In this document: positions 37,313 through 50,134 of the stretch, in pieces
How positions within the stretch are numbered: position 1 is the first letter of the stretch
Layout of the letters: every line of letters begins with the position of its first letter
From: Metellina segmentata
Taxonomy: Eukaryota > Arthropoda > Arachnida > Araneae > Tetragnathidae
Length of the DNA stretch: 64,000 nucleotides
Assembly: GCA_947359465.1 (NCBI GenBank)
Contig: OX375873.1
Span: 41,822,437-41,886,436 of the forward strand
Reading direction: 5' to 3'
Position numbers and translations under genes: made by a program
The notes under the pieces: model-generated
What the model saw: the letters and a program-made list of their open reading frames with translations, nothing else
What the model was told of the DNA's origin: nothing
Database searches by the model: none

Positions 37313-37671
37313 CTAGCTGATTAACCCTTGCGTTGCACAGGTTTCAAATATGACTGCGACATTTCACTGTGTTAACTCAAATACGCAAATCCTGTAGAAC
37401 GTATTTCCTTGTCCATGTCCATTTATTGAAGGAAAAAAACTTTAGATTTTAAAATTGGGGCTTCGAAGGGCACTTTTAGGACAACCTGTGTGCCAATTTT
37501 CATGGCTACAGATTGGTCTGAAGAAAGGAGAGAAGTAGACTATGTTTTCCGCAGAACGTTTTAAAGTATAAGTGTACCAAATTTGGCGTGGATTGGTCAA
37601 ACGGTGTTGATTTCTATAGAGAATACACACACACACACACATACAACAACACCCACATCATTTTTTTATAT
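37313..37671 (-). mobile_element. Helitron-like element (family C), reverse, 5' end cut by a Tc1
   Basis: On the minus strand the element ends GGGTTAATCAGCTAG followed by T. Internally it matches 58402-59310 closely: ACCAATCTGTAGCCATGAAA, AATTGGCACACAGG, CAATAAATGGACATGGACAA. Near its 5' end are a (TG)n tract and TATATA, where the Tc1-type element starting at 37672 adjoins. Confidence 0.7.
37626..37641. repeat. Short (CA)n microsatellite
   Basis: About eight CA units within the family C Helitron-like copy. The related copy at 58420-58440 has GT repeats at the same place, so the tract is part of the element. Confidence 0.7.
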
Positions 37672-38484
37672 ACACTCTAAACAAAAAAAAATTGACGCAC
37701 TAAGAAGGAGTTGTCCAGGAGTTGTGCCGAGCTCAATCAACTTGGAAATGGCGCGGACTGGGGGCGTATATTTCTTAGTGACGAGTCCCGTTTCCAACTG
37801 TGTCCTGACGACAACCGCAGACGTTTTTGGTGACGTCCAGGGAAGCGTGGGGATCCTGCCCTTACCGTATGCCACACATGTCCACAATAGGGCGGTATGG
37901 TCTGGGGTGTCATCTGCTTTGAAAGCCGGACCCCTTTGGTTGTCATTTCAGGCACACTTACAGCACAGCGGTACGTAGACGACATTCTACGACCGGTTGT
38001 GATACCTATTCCTTTTGTGACGCCCCGGACTTACTTTTCAAAAAGATAATGCAAGGCCGCAAACGGCACGTGTTGTTATGAATTGTCTTCAAGCTTTCCC
38101 CAAACCTCCTTGGCCAACAAGATCTTCTGATCTCTCTCCCATAGAGCACATTTTGGACGTTATGGGATGGCGATTGCAACCTTCTCGGAATTTTGACCAT
38201 TTCGCCCGACAGTTGGAGACAATTTGGTAAGAAATACCCCAGAACATCATCCGGGAACTTTTTGAGTCTATGCCACGCCAGTTTACAGCTTGCATCCAGG
38301 CCAGAGGTGGACCCAAGCCTTATTGACTTCCTCCCTTTGCAACGATCAAACTCTGAAATAAAATATTCAATTGTTCTGAAATTTTAATCGTTTGTTTTTC
38401 TATGTATGTTCTTCACATCCACCAATTTGTATCGCAATCGGATTACTCCTTCTTGGTACGTCAATTTTTTTTGTTCTAGAGTTT
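37672..38484 (+). pseudogene. Tc1-type element with truncated, frameshifted transposase (family T3)
   Basis: Inverted termini ACTCTAAACAAAAAAAAATT plus GACGCACTAAGAAGGA (left) match the reverse complement of the right end (TCCTTCTTGGTACGTCAATT and on to about 38484). The plus strand encodes, with shifts, SSDESRFQLCPDDNRRR (first catalytic D), GGMVWGVI, SRTPLVVISGTLTAQRYVDD, DNARPQTARVVMNCLQAFP (second D), PPWPTRSSDLSPIEHILD (third catalytic region) and FESMPRQFTACIQARGG. The DNA-binding N-terminal third is missing. Confidence 0.75.
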
Positions 38485-38564
38485 ATATAGATAATCAGAC
38501 AAATTGATTGAAGCAAGATATGAAATACGAGTAACGTCAATTCGCCGTTAATAGATATAAGCAA

Positions 38565-38728
38565 CTAGCCACTGCTTGGATAGGTCGTCATTGCCCGTGC
38601 CAGTTGCTTTTGTGGGGTTATTGGTTTGCTTCGGAAACCAAATGGGCGTTGCCTGTTACAGTTCTTTTCGTGGGGATCACATTGCTCGTGGTGTTGGTTT
38701 GCTTCGCAAACCAAAAAATATAAATATT
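38565..38728 (-). mobile_element. Helitron-like 3' end (family D), reverse orientation
   Basis: On the minus strand the sequence ends ATCCAAGCAGTGGCTAG followed by T. It carries two copies of a GGTTTGC-G(A/G)AGCAAACC hairpin (38620-38640 and 38696-38713), with a GCACGGGCAATGACG block before the end. The 5' end is not seen. Confidence 0.5.
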
Positions 38729-38771
38729 TAATTGAAAAATTATTTAGAAGAAAATCAAACGTATAAGGTAT

Positions 38772-39183
38772 CTACACTCCCCTACAATAATGGACCAGAC
38801 GCTAGCGGATTTCCATAAGATCCGACATGCAGTCGGATTTTATTCAAATCCACTGCCCGGACGTGACCTGTTAAGGTTAAATACGATACTCAAAGTGGTA
38901 ACGTCGTTAGTTCCGTGTGAAATTGTGACAGTATGTCAAAACGAAAGGAACTTAGTGAGTTTGAAAGAGGTTGGTTGTAACAAATGGCAAGTCTATTCGC
39001 GCAATTGTGGTAGAATTATCGCAGACACGGTCAGCTGTTGGTGATGTCGTGAAGAAGTGGAAGACAATGGGATTTGGGTCACTGCACACGTTGGTCGTCC
39101 CCGCAAAATGACCAAACGGGATCGGCGTGGGCTGAAGCGCAAGTTTCGTAATGGGGAGTGTTTGATGGAAGGTGAAAATATGT
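38772..39183 (+). pseudogene. 5' half of a Tc1-type element with broken transposase (family T2)
   Basis: It begins ACACTCCCCTACAATAATGG, related to the termini at 31572-32121, and has a subterminal palindrome (GGATTTCCATAAGATCCGAC and its partner). The plus strand encodes, with frameshifts, SKRKELSEFERG, GKSIRAIVVELSQTRSAVGD, VVKKWKTMG and VGRPRKMTKRDRRGLKR. This is the helix-turn-helix DNA-binding part of a Tc1 transposase. It ends abruptly at a junction with the family A Helitron at about 39183. Confidence 0.7.
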
Positions 39184-39597
39184 ACTGACATGGTTCCAAA
39201 GGCTGACGTCAATAGTGAGGTGAGGGAGAAAGGTCTAAATTTTGGTGCTTCTTCATTTGAGGGTCGAGTGACGGCATATTCTGAAGGAAGAAAGAACGGT
39301 AAAAAAGTATTAAATTCATTTTGAATTTTATATTAAGAATATCATTTTAAATTTTACATTGAATTTTATTTTAAAAATTTAATTAAAAAAATTAAATTTT
39401 AAAATTTAAAAAATTAAATTTTAAAATTTAAAAAAATTAATTTTAAAATTAAAAAAATTAAATTTTAAAATTTGATGCGACTCAAAAATTGCAAAAAATT
39501 TGGATTATTTGTGTGTTAAATCCCATTACTGTAAGTGCCATAGATTCGTCAGGACTTTGCGTGCAGAAAACAAACACTTCCTTTTATAATATTAGAG
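39183..39597 (-). mobile_element. Helitron-like family A fragment, reverse orientation, 3' truncated
   Basis: The minus strand starts TCTAATATTATAAAAGGAAG and continues TGTTTG, then CCTGACGAATCTATGGCACT. Further on it carries the TTCCAAAGGCTGACGTCA block in the order found at 520-830. The 3' part with hairpin and CTAG is absent. The middle holds an AT-only run (39320-39475). Confidence 0.65.
39320..39475. repeat. AT-only low-complexity run with ~25-bp periodicity
   Basis: Repeated AAATTTTAAAATTTAAAAAA-like blocks inside the family A Helitron copy. Confidence 0.7.
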
Positions 39598-39809
39598 ATT
39601 GAGAAAGTTTAGCGCAGGGTGTTATGTGCGGGTCTGCAAGTTACAAATCTACTGTTAGTATAGGTGGGTTGGCTCAACTTCATTTCATTGCTGTCAAGTA
39701 ACAGGAATGCCAAGTCTTAGGAACTCGAATACCTTCAGGCGAGATATTTGTATGGTTGGGGTCAGGATCCCTCTCTAAGTCAGTCCCCTCCAGTCTAAGT
39801 TAGGTAGGC

Positions 39810-40005
39810 AGGTAATTGAATTAACGTCGCACTGGAGAAACGGCCTATTGGTGACTATCAGAATTAATCCCGAAGGGAAAGATCCGAGGACGCGATATCG
39901 TCATTTGGAATCACGATCAAATGATGAGGTCATACTTCAGCTGACACCCCACTCTCCAAACTTCCACATCACGCAGGACATTTGAGGCCTCTCAACCTTC
40001 TCATC
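39810..40005 (-). repeat. SINE copy, reverse orientation, head missing
   Basis: The plus strand carries TTAACGTCGCACTGGAGAAA, CGAAGGGAAAGATCCGAGG, CACCCCACTCTCCAAACTTC and CACATCACGC, the reversed 3' and central SINE blocks. Confidence 0.7.
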
Positions 40006-40216
40006 CGTTACTATTTCTCCCAGGTTCGCGGCCCTATATATCAAAAGGAGGCATACGGTACAGTCTTTGAGAAACAAATTACAAATTAAACGATTTTTAT
40101 TAGGAATGATTTGAGTAAAGAAACGTTCCAAAAAATGGGGTCTATTTTTATGTAGTTTCTAAACACTATGCGTTGTTTTAAAATGGGACAGTTTAAATTA
40201 GATTCTAAAAAATTAT

Positions 40217-40231
40217 CCAGTAGATGGCAGC
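40217..40231 (+). promoter_or_regulatory. CTCF-type motif CCAGTAGATGGCAGC
   Basis: It matches each position of the CTCF core CCASYAGRKGGCRS. It lies in a short non-repetitive stretch (40090-40330) with no nearby gene. Binding is inferred only. Confidence 0.4.
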
Positions 40232-40339
40232 ATCTAGTTGAAAAGAGTGAGGCAACATCTGGCTTGAGGTGAGGCAAGTGCGTTCGCGTAATAACTGCAT
40301 CCACCAAATACAAAACGGGTCTGCGAAAGTGCTGCTATC

Positions 40340-43590
<3,251 letters not shown>

Positions 43591-43774
43591 ATATATACAG
43601 GGTGGTCCCGAATTCATGGTACAAACTTTAATGGTAGGTACAGGACATTGTAACAATGATTTATTGTATAGGAATGTATAGTCGCAAGTGACGCGGTGAG
43701 GCGAAAACAGGGGAAATAACGGCCGAAAGGAAAAACAAAGATTTTATTGAAAGCGTTGTTGACAAGTGTCAATT

Positions 43775-44851
43775 TTACAGTAATTGTTCAAAATTGCGTC
43801 CACCAGTATCGATACATGCTTGACAGCGTCGGTGGAGCGATTGGCGTACACGTTCAAAGATGCCTGGTATTTCACGCACACCTGCAGCAGCTACAGATAA
43901 GCGAGCGACGAGATCCTCATCTGAGTCAACTGGAGTCTCATAAACAAGATGCTTTAGATGTCCCCATAAAAAGTAATCGAGGCTCGATAAATCGGGAGAT
44001 CGGGGTGGCCAAGGGACTAGTCCACCACGCCCAATCCATCGAGTACCAAACGTGGCATTCAGGTAATTCCGTACATCAATGCTGAAGTGTGCTGGCGCCC
44101 CATCGTGCTGAAACCACATGCGGTTACGAATGGCGATCAGAACATCATGCAGCAGTTGTGGTAACACTTCTTTCAGAAAAATAAGATAGCTTCCGCCAGT
44201 GAGCCGCGTGGGTAGTAAGTATGGGCCAATCAAAAAGTCGTTCACAATACCAGCCCACACATTAATACTGAAACGTTGTTGAAACGCATGTCGACGCGTT
44301 GCATGTGGATTATCGGTTGCCCACACATGGGAATTGTGCGCATTAAAGACACCCTCGCGTGAAAATGTCGCTTCATCTGTAAATAGCACATAATCTACGA
44401 AATCCGGCTGCAACGCACATTGCTGCATCACCCACAGGCAGAAGTTCACGCGGCGAGGATAATCTGCCGGATTCAATGCTTGTACTTTCTGAAAATGGAA
44501 GGGGTGTAAGCGATTTTCGTTTAACACTCTGCATACAGTCTGATGACTCACACCTACGTCACGCGCAACAGTTCTTGTGCTTGACTCGGGTCTATCAGCC
44601 ACAATGTTCAAGATGCTTTCTTCCAGCCTTGGAGTGCGTACAGCTCTTACTCGACCAGCGCCATGTCTGTTGACGTCGAACGCACCTGTTTCACAAAGTT
44701 GACGATGTAACCGTTGAAAAATTCTATGATCCGGCATTCGTCGATCAGGATACTCAGCGCGATACATTCGTAACGCAGCTCTGCCGTTACCATTTGCACG
44801 GCCGTACATGTAATGCATGTTTGCTTTTTCTGCATACGTAAAGTCACCCAT
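43775..44851 (-). CDS. DDE transposase, DUF4817/DDE_3 type, DD41D, 358 aa
   Basis: This is a full-length open frame within the 1.5-kb element. Residues ~5-55 form the DUF4817-like N-terminal helix-turn-helix (YTYAEK-like start FTYAEKANMHYMYG). Residues ~60-125 form a second helix-turn-helix (STRTVARDVGVSHQTVCRVL). The catalytic core has VLFTDEATFSREG (first D), MWFQHDGAPAHFS (second D) and WPPRSPDLSSLDYFLWG. Counting residues between the second D and the D of SSLD gives 41, hence DD41D, as in the rosa-like branch of the IS630-Tc1-mariner superfamily. The protein cuts and pastes its own element at TA sites. No stop, frameshift or missing catalytic residue is seen. Confidence 0.9.
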   Translation of the reverse strand: MGDFTYAEKANMHYMYGRANGNGRAALRMYRAEYPDRRMPDHRIFQRLHRQLCETGAFDVNRHGAGRVRAVRTPRLEESILNIVADRPESSTRTVARDVGVSHQTVCRVLNENRLHPFHFQKVQALNPADYPRRVNFCLWVMQQCALQPDFVDYVLFTDEATFSREGVFNAHNSHVWATDNPHATRRHAFQQRFSINVWAGIVNDFLIGPYLLPTRLTGGSYLIFLKEVLPQLLHDVLIAIRNRMWFQHDGAPAHFSIDVRNYLNATFGTRWIGRGGLVPWPPRSPDLSSLDYFLWGHLKHLVYETPVDSDEDLVARLSVAAAGVREIPGIFERVRQSLHRRCQACIDTGGRNFEQLL

Positions 44852-44927
44852 CGTCTACGGCAGCACAGTTGTGAATGGCGCTTTTCCCTACTGCGATGCA
44901 TCATGTTCAACAGCGGCTAGACATCTA

Positions 44928-44941
44928 CTGCCCTCTACCGG
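44928..44941 (-). promoter_or_regulatory. CTCF-type motif CCGGTAGAGGGCAG inside the DD41D element
   Basis: On the minus strand CCGGTAGAGGGCAG fits the CTCF core. It lies between the transposase start codon (44851) and the inner edge of the right terminal repeat, where the transposase promoter or leader should be. The functional meaning is inference. Confidence 0.3.
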
Positions 44942-45097
44942 CAATGATACCAACCGATCACTCCATTTCTCTTTCCTTTTATTTCCCCTGTTTACGCCTC
45001 ACCGCGTCACTTGCGACTATACATTCCTATACAATAAATCATTGTTACAATGTCCTGTACCTACCATTAAAGTTTGTACCATGAATTCGGGACCACC

Positions 45098-45100
<3 letters not shown>

Positions 45101-45164
<64 letters not shown>
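45101..45164. repeat. (TA)n microsatellite, right part
   Basis: Pure TA repeat directly after the right end of the DD41D element. It is the continuation of the tract at 42565-42712. Confidence 0.9.
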
Positions 45165-45165
<1 letters not shown>

Positions 45166-45227
45166 CTTTCACAGTGCACCTGGGAAAAAAACTGGGGCCT
45201 GTATGAAAATGCGAGTGCATGATGAGT

Positions 45228-45600
45228 TGAGTAAGGACCGAGGTGATCCAATTGGTAGAGCAACGGATTAGTAACCAGAGGTATGCGAGTTCAAAACTAC
45301 AAAACTAAAGACCGTCGTGTGCATGGTAACTGGTGCATGTTAAATTTGTCGTAACCCCATCGGTACTCACGTGGCCATGGTGTGGAAGATTGGAGAGTAG
45401 GGTACGAGCTCAGGTGTTGACCTCTTCATCTGACCGAATTTCAAAATTACGAGATGTTGTCCTCGGATTTGATTCGGGTTTGATCCCGGACCGTCGCCAA
45501 TTCCCATTGTGTTGCTCAAATGCGGCGTTTATTAAAAATTCCTACCTTCTCTTTGGGATTGATTCCAGACAGTCGCCAATAGACCGTTCTGTGGATAAAG
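45228..45600 (+). repeat. tRNA-derived SINE, near full length with extra 3' piece
   Basis: The head is GTGATCCAATTGGTAGAGCA and GCGAGTTCAAAACTAC. Body blocks are GGCCATGGTGTGGAAGATTG, CTCAGGTGTTGACCTCTTCA and AATTACGAGATGTTGTCCTC. The tail is TTGATCCCGGACCGTCGCCA, then GCGGCGTTTATTAAAAATTC. A second short tail-like piece (GATTGATTCCAGACAGTCGC) follows at 45553. Confidence 0.75.
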
Positions 45601-46344
45601 TTTTCAACTACAAACCAACGGTACGTAAGAAATTGCCAATTTTCTGTTTTTTCGTACCTGATTTCGAAATTAAGTTTTACTAGTTGTTTAGTAAATACGC
45701 TCTATATAATGAAAAAATGCGCCTAAGGGTTTATTCAAAATGAATAATTAAAAATTAACTTTACAATCTATTACATTTATTTTTTGAGCATGTATATTTG
45801 GAAAGAACACATACAGCAAATACCTCATTTCTATTAGATAAAAACAAAACGACTGTATGATAAAGTCATAAACTGGTTTTGAAACGGAAGTATGCATGAA
45901 ATCATACTACAGTCGGAAGATGACGGTGATTATAAACATGATGAAGAACAGTGATTATAAAAAAGACAAATCCTCTAACAGAAATGTCTCACTTGTCAAG
46001 AGAATCAATGTGATTAGACATTAATTATACCTGTAAAGTGCACCAGCTTTTCGTAAACTCTGAATCATTCAAGGAAAGCGTGAAGACCGAACACACAAGT
46101 TCAAAGGAATTGAGAATAAAATGGTGAACTTAACAAATGGAACAATGAATTATGAAAACATAGGCAATAATTATTTAATCCAATTGAGGGATTCACACGC
46201 ATAATTCCACCTTCCTTCTATAAGTGATTTCTAACCCATTTTGATTTTCTTGACCGATAGAATATTTTCAAAGATTATATCCTAGCAAATTGAGCAATAG
46301 AATCCATCGAAAGTATTTGTTATCAGGAAAGAAGCAAGGGAATC

Positions 46345-46640
46345 TCTGAAACGGATTCTATTTTACAGAATGGGCCAAAGCAGAAGTTGCAAAGGATTCT
46401 ATTTTACAGAATGGGCCAAAGCAGTAGTTGCAAAAGATTCTATTTTACATAATATGCTAATAATACCATTTCAAAGAATTCTATTCTACATAGAATGGGT
46501 CAAGGTAATCATTCTAAAATATTCTATTAAAAAAAGGACCAACATAATAGAATCCTTCGAAATTATTAATTCTCATTGAAGAAAAAAGATAATATTTGAA
46601 ACGTATTCTATTTTACAGAATGGGCCAATTCTGTCTGAAA
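46345..46640. repeat. 41-bp minisatellite, about six diverged units
   Basis: GATTCTATTTTACAGAATGG starts successive units, two of them (46345-46430) nearly identical. Later units are diverged and one is displaced to 46603. Confidence 0.75.
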
Positions 46641-46672
46641 AACATGCAGTGCATTTACTTTTGTCCATATAG
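46641..46672. repeat. Solitary Tc1 terminal repeat (family T1)
   Basis: GCATTTACTTTTGTCCATAT followed by AGTGTA matches the right terminus of the deleted Tc1 at 20011-20042. No second end or coding is seen nearby. Confidence 0.5.
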
Positions 46673-48360
46673 TGTACATCTCTTTAAGAGAATACAACTA
46701 AATTTGTTATTCCCATTTCTTCTGAGAAGAAGTCTCTATATGAACACCCTTTTTTTAGTATATATACTAATCTCTAATTAAGTCGAATATTTATTTCAAT
46801 ACTGCTTCGCTGTGCCCCCAGTACTATGTTATGTTTTACTCTGAGTACCAGGTCTGTGAAACGGGGTAAAATATAACAATCGGCAATGTTTTTGAATTGT
46901 AGCAAAACATACCGCGTGTTGTGTTAACTTTTATCTGATGACATTTCTATTTTACCACTGAGTATTAATAAGCTTAAAACACTTTGTTTGCAACGTTAAC
47001 ATGGACAATATATTTTGTTACTTTGGTCCGCACTGTCCCTTATTAACGAAAACATTATTTATGCATTAATATGTAACGAAATCCATTTATTTCCATGTTA
47101 ACTTCATTTTCGCCAAATAGTCTTAAAAATAATATTCAATTTTATTGCTTCATTTGTCGATCACCCTTTTGTTTGGAATAAATTGCATATAAAATTTTCA
47201 ACTGTATTTAAAAACACTAAGCAACTAGCAAATATTTTCTATCTAGACATTAGATCGCTTTGCTTTCTCTGCTTATGATAGTTAGCCATTTTATTTACAC
47301 GGGAATTGTTTCGTAAAACTCTGAAGATCACCTAAGCATTTTGAAGTTACAGTATCATTTGAGGTGAGATAAAAACCGATGATAATGTGGAGTTAAAATG
47401 ATCGCTCTGTTGGTTAAAAATTATGATAGCTGTAAATGATCTGTTGTATTCTTCGAAGAAGGATAAGAATACTAGAATTAGGTTACTCTTTTGAATTTTT
47501 TCCCACCTGTGAAAATATCTGCTTAAACTTAAATGTTTACAACATGCATTATTATCATAAGTACAGGCTGAACCAAAAGTCATGAAGGTTGTAGTAAGTT
47601 CTTTATATTTTGTTAAAATTTACAATACCGTAGAATCTTATAACAGCATTTATAGAAAATAAATACCCGTTTGGTGTAAAAATCAAATATTTTAATTGGC
47701 ATCCATTTCTGCTTCGCGTGATTGTGCCCTTTCCAAAGCATTTATTATGACATTTATTTATGTGTTTCAGTACTCTGATTTCAGTCTGAACATTGTTCTT
47801 CAGAATTGTCTGAGAAGCGTTGGAGTGGATGAAATTTGTTAGCATAAACCTTGTCTATGAGTTGTTCCATTAGGAAGATATTAGGAGTTGTTAGATCTGA
47901 AGAACTCCATCCTGACACCTGCAGGTTTAATTTGATTAGATATTTCCTATTTCGGCAATTATTAATATCAGAATTCAACTATAATTAGTTAAAAAAAACT
48001 TAAACAATGATAGAAATTTAAAGTCACTGAATTATTAACAATAAGTTGGATTGATTGATATGAGTTTTTTGCTTTATATTTACTTTTGCTTTATGCTCTA
48101 ATTTAATGTTTTCGAAATGAATTCAACTAACACCATTCTAAAATTCCTTCCAAATTCCACCAACGATAAAATAAAAACGCAAGTTAAGTTATTGAGGAAA
48201 TTATTTATTTTATACCTATCTTGAAAATTTTGAAGTCTCGACATGAAAATGAAGATTAATTGAATGGCAATGAGATTTCTTGTCATTCAATTGAGAGATT
48301 AAACAAACATGTCAGATCAAACCAGTTAACCGACACAGAATAAGCAATGACTTTTGTTTT
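46673..48360. other. Intergenic DNA, nothing recognised
   Basis: AT-rich, with no supported gene or repeat boundary. Confidence 0.4.
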
Positions 48361-48810
48361 CGCTATGTGCGAACAAAAGAAGAGAACACTCCGTACTTTC
48401 CTCTTCAGAAGCAAAAAGATGTTCTTTCAGTCTTGACTGGGCTTTTTTTTTTGCTTTTCCAAAGAGTGGTTATTGTTTGGAATACAGTTGAGGTCAGTTG
48501 CTGAACGAGAAGATGAGGTTTTCTTCTACCGACCCCTGCCCCCGAGACCTTGGAAGACCGTTTCGAAGCTGACGTCAGTTCAGTCTTTGGGAAGAAAGAC
48601 TCCAATACTAGGAGAAGGTCCTTTCGCGGAGGTGGCCTTTAATTTCTGCACTTTTTGCAACTTAGTCCATTCCTGTGTTGTGGCGGGATTAGTTTCAATT
48701 GTCGATCGTCATCGGTGCGGAAACGACGCATCCGTGTTGAAAATGACTCATCGCCGTTTTTTACCAGACCCCTCTGAAAGAAATATTCCTTTATTGCCCC
48801 TCTGAAAGAA
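48361..48810. other. GC-richer stretch without a recognised gene
   Basis: A 110-codon plus-strand frame (48473-48805) and minus-strand frames overlap here. None has a domain, a signal or convincing splice sites. The final CCCCTCTGAAAGAAATATT is duplicated (48768, 48797). Confidence 0.3.
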
Positions 48811-48952
48811 ATATTTCAATTCTATGTCGACTAGTTCGCCATCTCATACCAAAATGCGAAATGCTGTAATAACACATACATTTTATTTTTTACACCATTA
48901 ATCCGATTTTATATTGAGATGATTGACTAAAGATATAAATTATTGTCTAGAC

Positions 48953-49569
48953 CAGAAGTTCCCAACCGATGTTACGCGCACCCCTGTGGTACGTGGTTAG
49001 GGGTACTCGAAAATAATATTGAGCGGAAAACATCAGGACTTTGAATAAAAACGCAAAAATAGGTTTTAGAGTTTTGATATACAAAGAAATACGAACAAAA
49101 GTTAATAGTGTCGTGGAATTGAAACAAAAGATCCGAACAGCTGTAGCTACTGTTGATCTTAGCATGCTGAAACGTTCGTGGATTGTATTGGAATATCGTC
49201 TTGATATTCTTCGTGCTACGAAAGATCTCATGTGGAAATTTACTCAGGTAGTAGAAAAAACTTCTTGAGTTATTCTATCTATTGTTGTAACTAGTTTTGC
49301 TGTAAGCCTATTTTTTTAAAATAAATTTTTGAAGTTGTACAGATCTTTTGGGGACACCCTGCATTACTCGAGATTGTTCTTCGAAAGACCCTTGCATCGT
49401 GGCTATGATTAGGTTAGAGATTGGAGGGAGGTGACGTCAAAAATGACTGCAAAAGGTCGCCTTTTACCCATAGAGCGGCACTAGTTGGGTGTAATGAAGA
49501 GAGGGGGTAATCGTGTATGAAAAGTCTAATCAAGGGGTACAGGCGAGAAAAAAATGTTAGAAACCGCTG
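48953..49569. mobile_element. hAT-like non-autonomous element with 8-bp target duplications
   Basis: The ends CAGAAGTTCCCAACC (left) and, read inwards, CAGCGGTTTCTAACA (right) are related inverted repeats. The flanks are GTCTAGAC (48945-48952) and GTCTATAC (49570-49577), an 8-bp duplication with one difference. Both ends and the CGCGCACCCCTG and GGGGTACAGGCGAG subterminal parts are typical of hAT miniature elements. A piece of another transposon lies inside (49040-49363). Confidence 0.75.
49040..49363 (+). pseudogene. Mariner-type transposase C-terminal remnant inside the hAT-like element
   Basis: The plus strand reads ELKQKIRTAVATVDLSMLKR, then SWIVLEYRLDILRATKD. This is the usual C-terminal end of DDE_3/DUF4817-type transposases (a YRLDVCRVT-like block). 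About 90 bp later comes TTTTGGGGACACCCTG, a mariner-type terminal repeat. The catalytic part and other end are absent. It is a fossil insertion or captured fragment. Confidence 0.6.
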
Positions 49570-50134
49570 GTCTATACTGATACGAATTTGGTATTACTAT
49601 AATAATATAACGTGGCTCCAACACGCAGCCAGTCGACCTTGGGTCAGATGATTTTTGAATAGTTATGAAAGCGCGTTGCGAGAAGGCTGCCGCATGCAAG
49701 AGTATGAATGGCGACCGACGTGGAAGTTTCTGCACTATTAAATTCGTTATCAATGTCATTGCTTTCGGCTCCGAAAGCTAAACTTGGTAGCAGAATCTGA
49801 GCTAAAGACGCCAATTGCAGAAGCGATTTGCTTATGTTACCACCCGTACCCTAAATTTAACTAATAGACCTTTTCAAAACTCTGTTGCGTTGCAGGAAGA
49901 CTTCGACATATCATAGAATGGACTGGATTAATCGAAATAAGTGGATTTCTATCACTGTAATTATCCTTTGGGCTGTGTTGTACTCTGCAAGAGAGATTGC
50001 TGTTCACCTTTAAGAGAAAAGTGACTGAATTTCAAAACCATTTGATTCAACTGCCTTCTCTCAGCATCCGTACTATAAGATGTCCAAATATTTAATTTTG
50101 TTCGATAAAATGACTGTTGATTACGCTGAGCAAA

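Larger units (their letters stand above)
43598..45100 (-). mobile_element. Apparently intact DD41D Tc1/mariner-superfamily transposon, 1503 bp
   Basis: Terminal inverted repeats of 121 bp (43598-43718 and 44980-45100) begin CAGGGTGGTCCCGAATTC and differ at a single position by my reading. They are flanked by TA on both sides. One uninterrupted transposase gene fills the middle. Near-identical long termini plus an open gene point to a young, possibly still mobile copy. It sits inside a (TA)n tract next to a deleted Tc1. Confidence 0.88.

Noticed and set aside
45017..45271. Open frames across 45.0-45.27 kb
   Set aside because: They read through the transposon terminal repeat and the TA microsatellite.
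48473..48805. 110-codon plus-strand frame in a GC-richer stretch
   Set aside because: No domain, no codon periodicity I can see, no supporting splice sites, and competing frames on the other strand.
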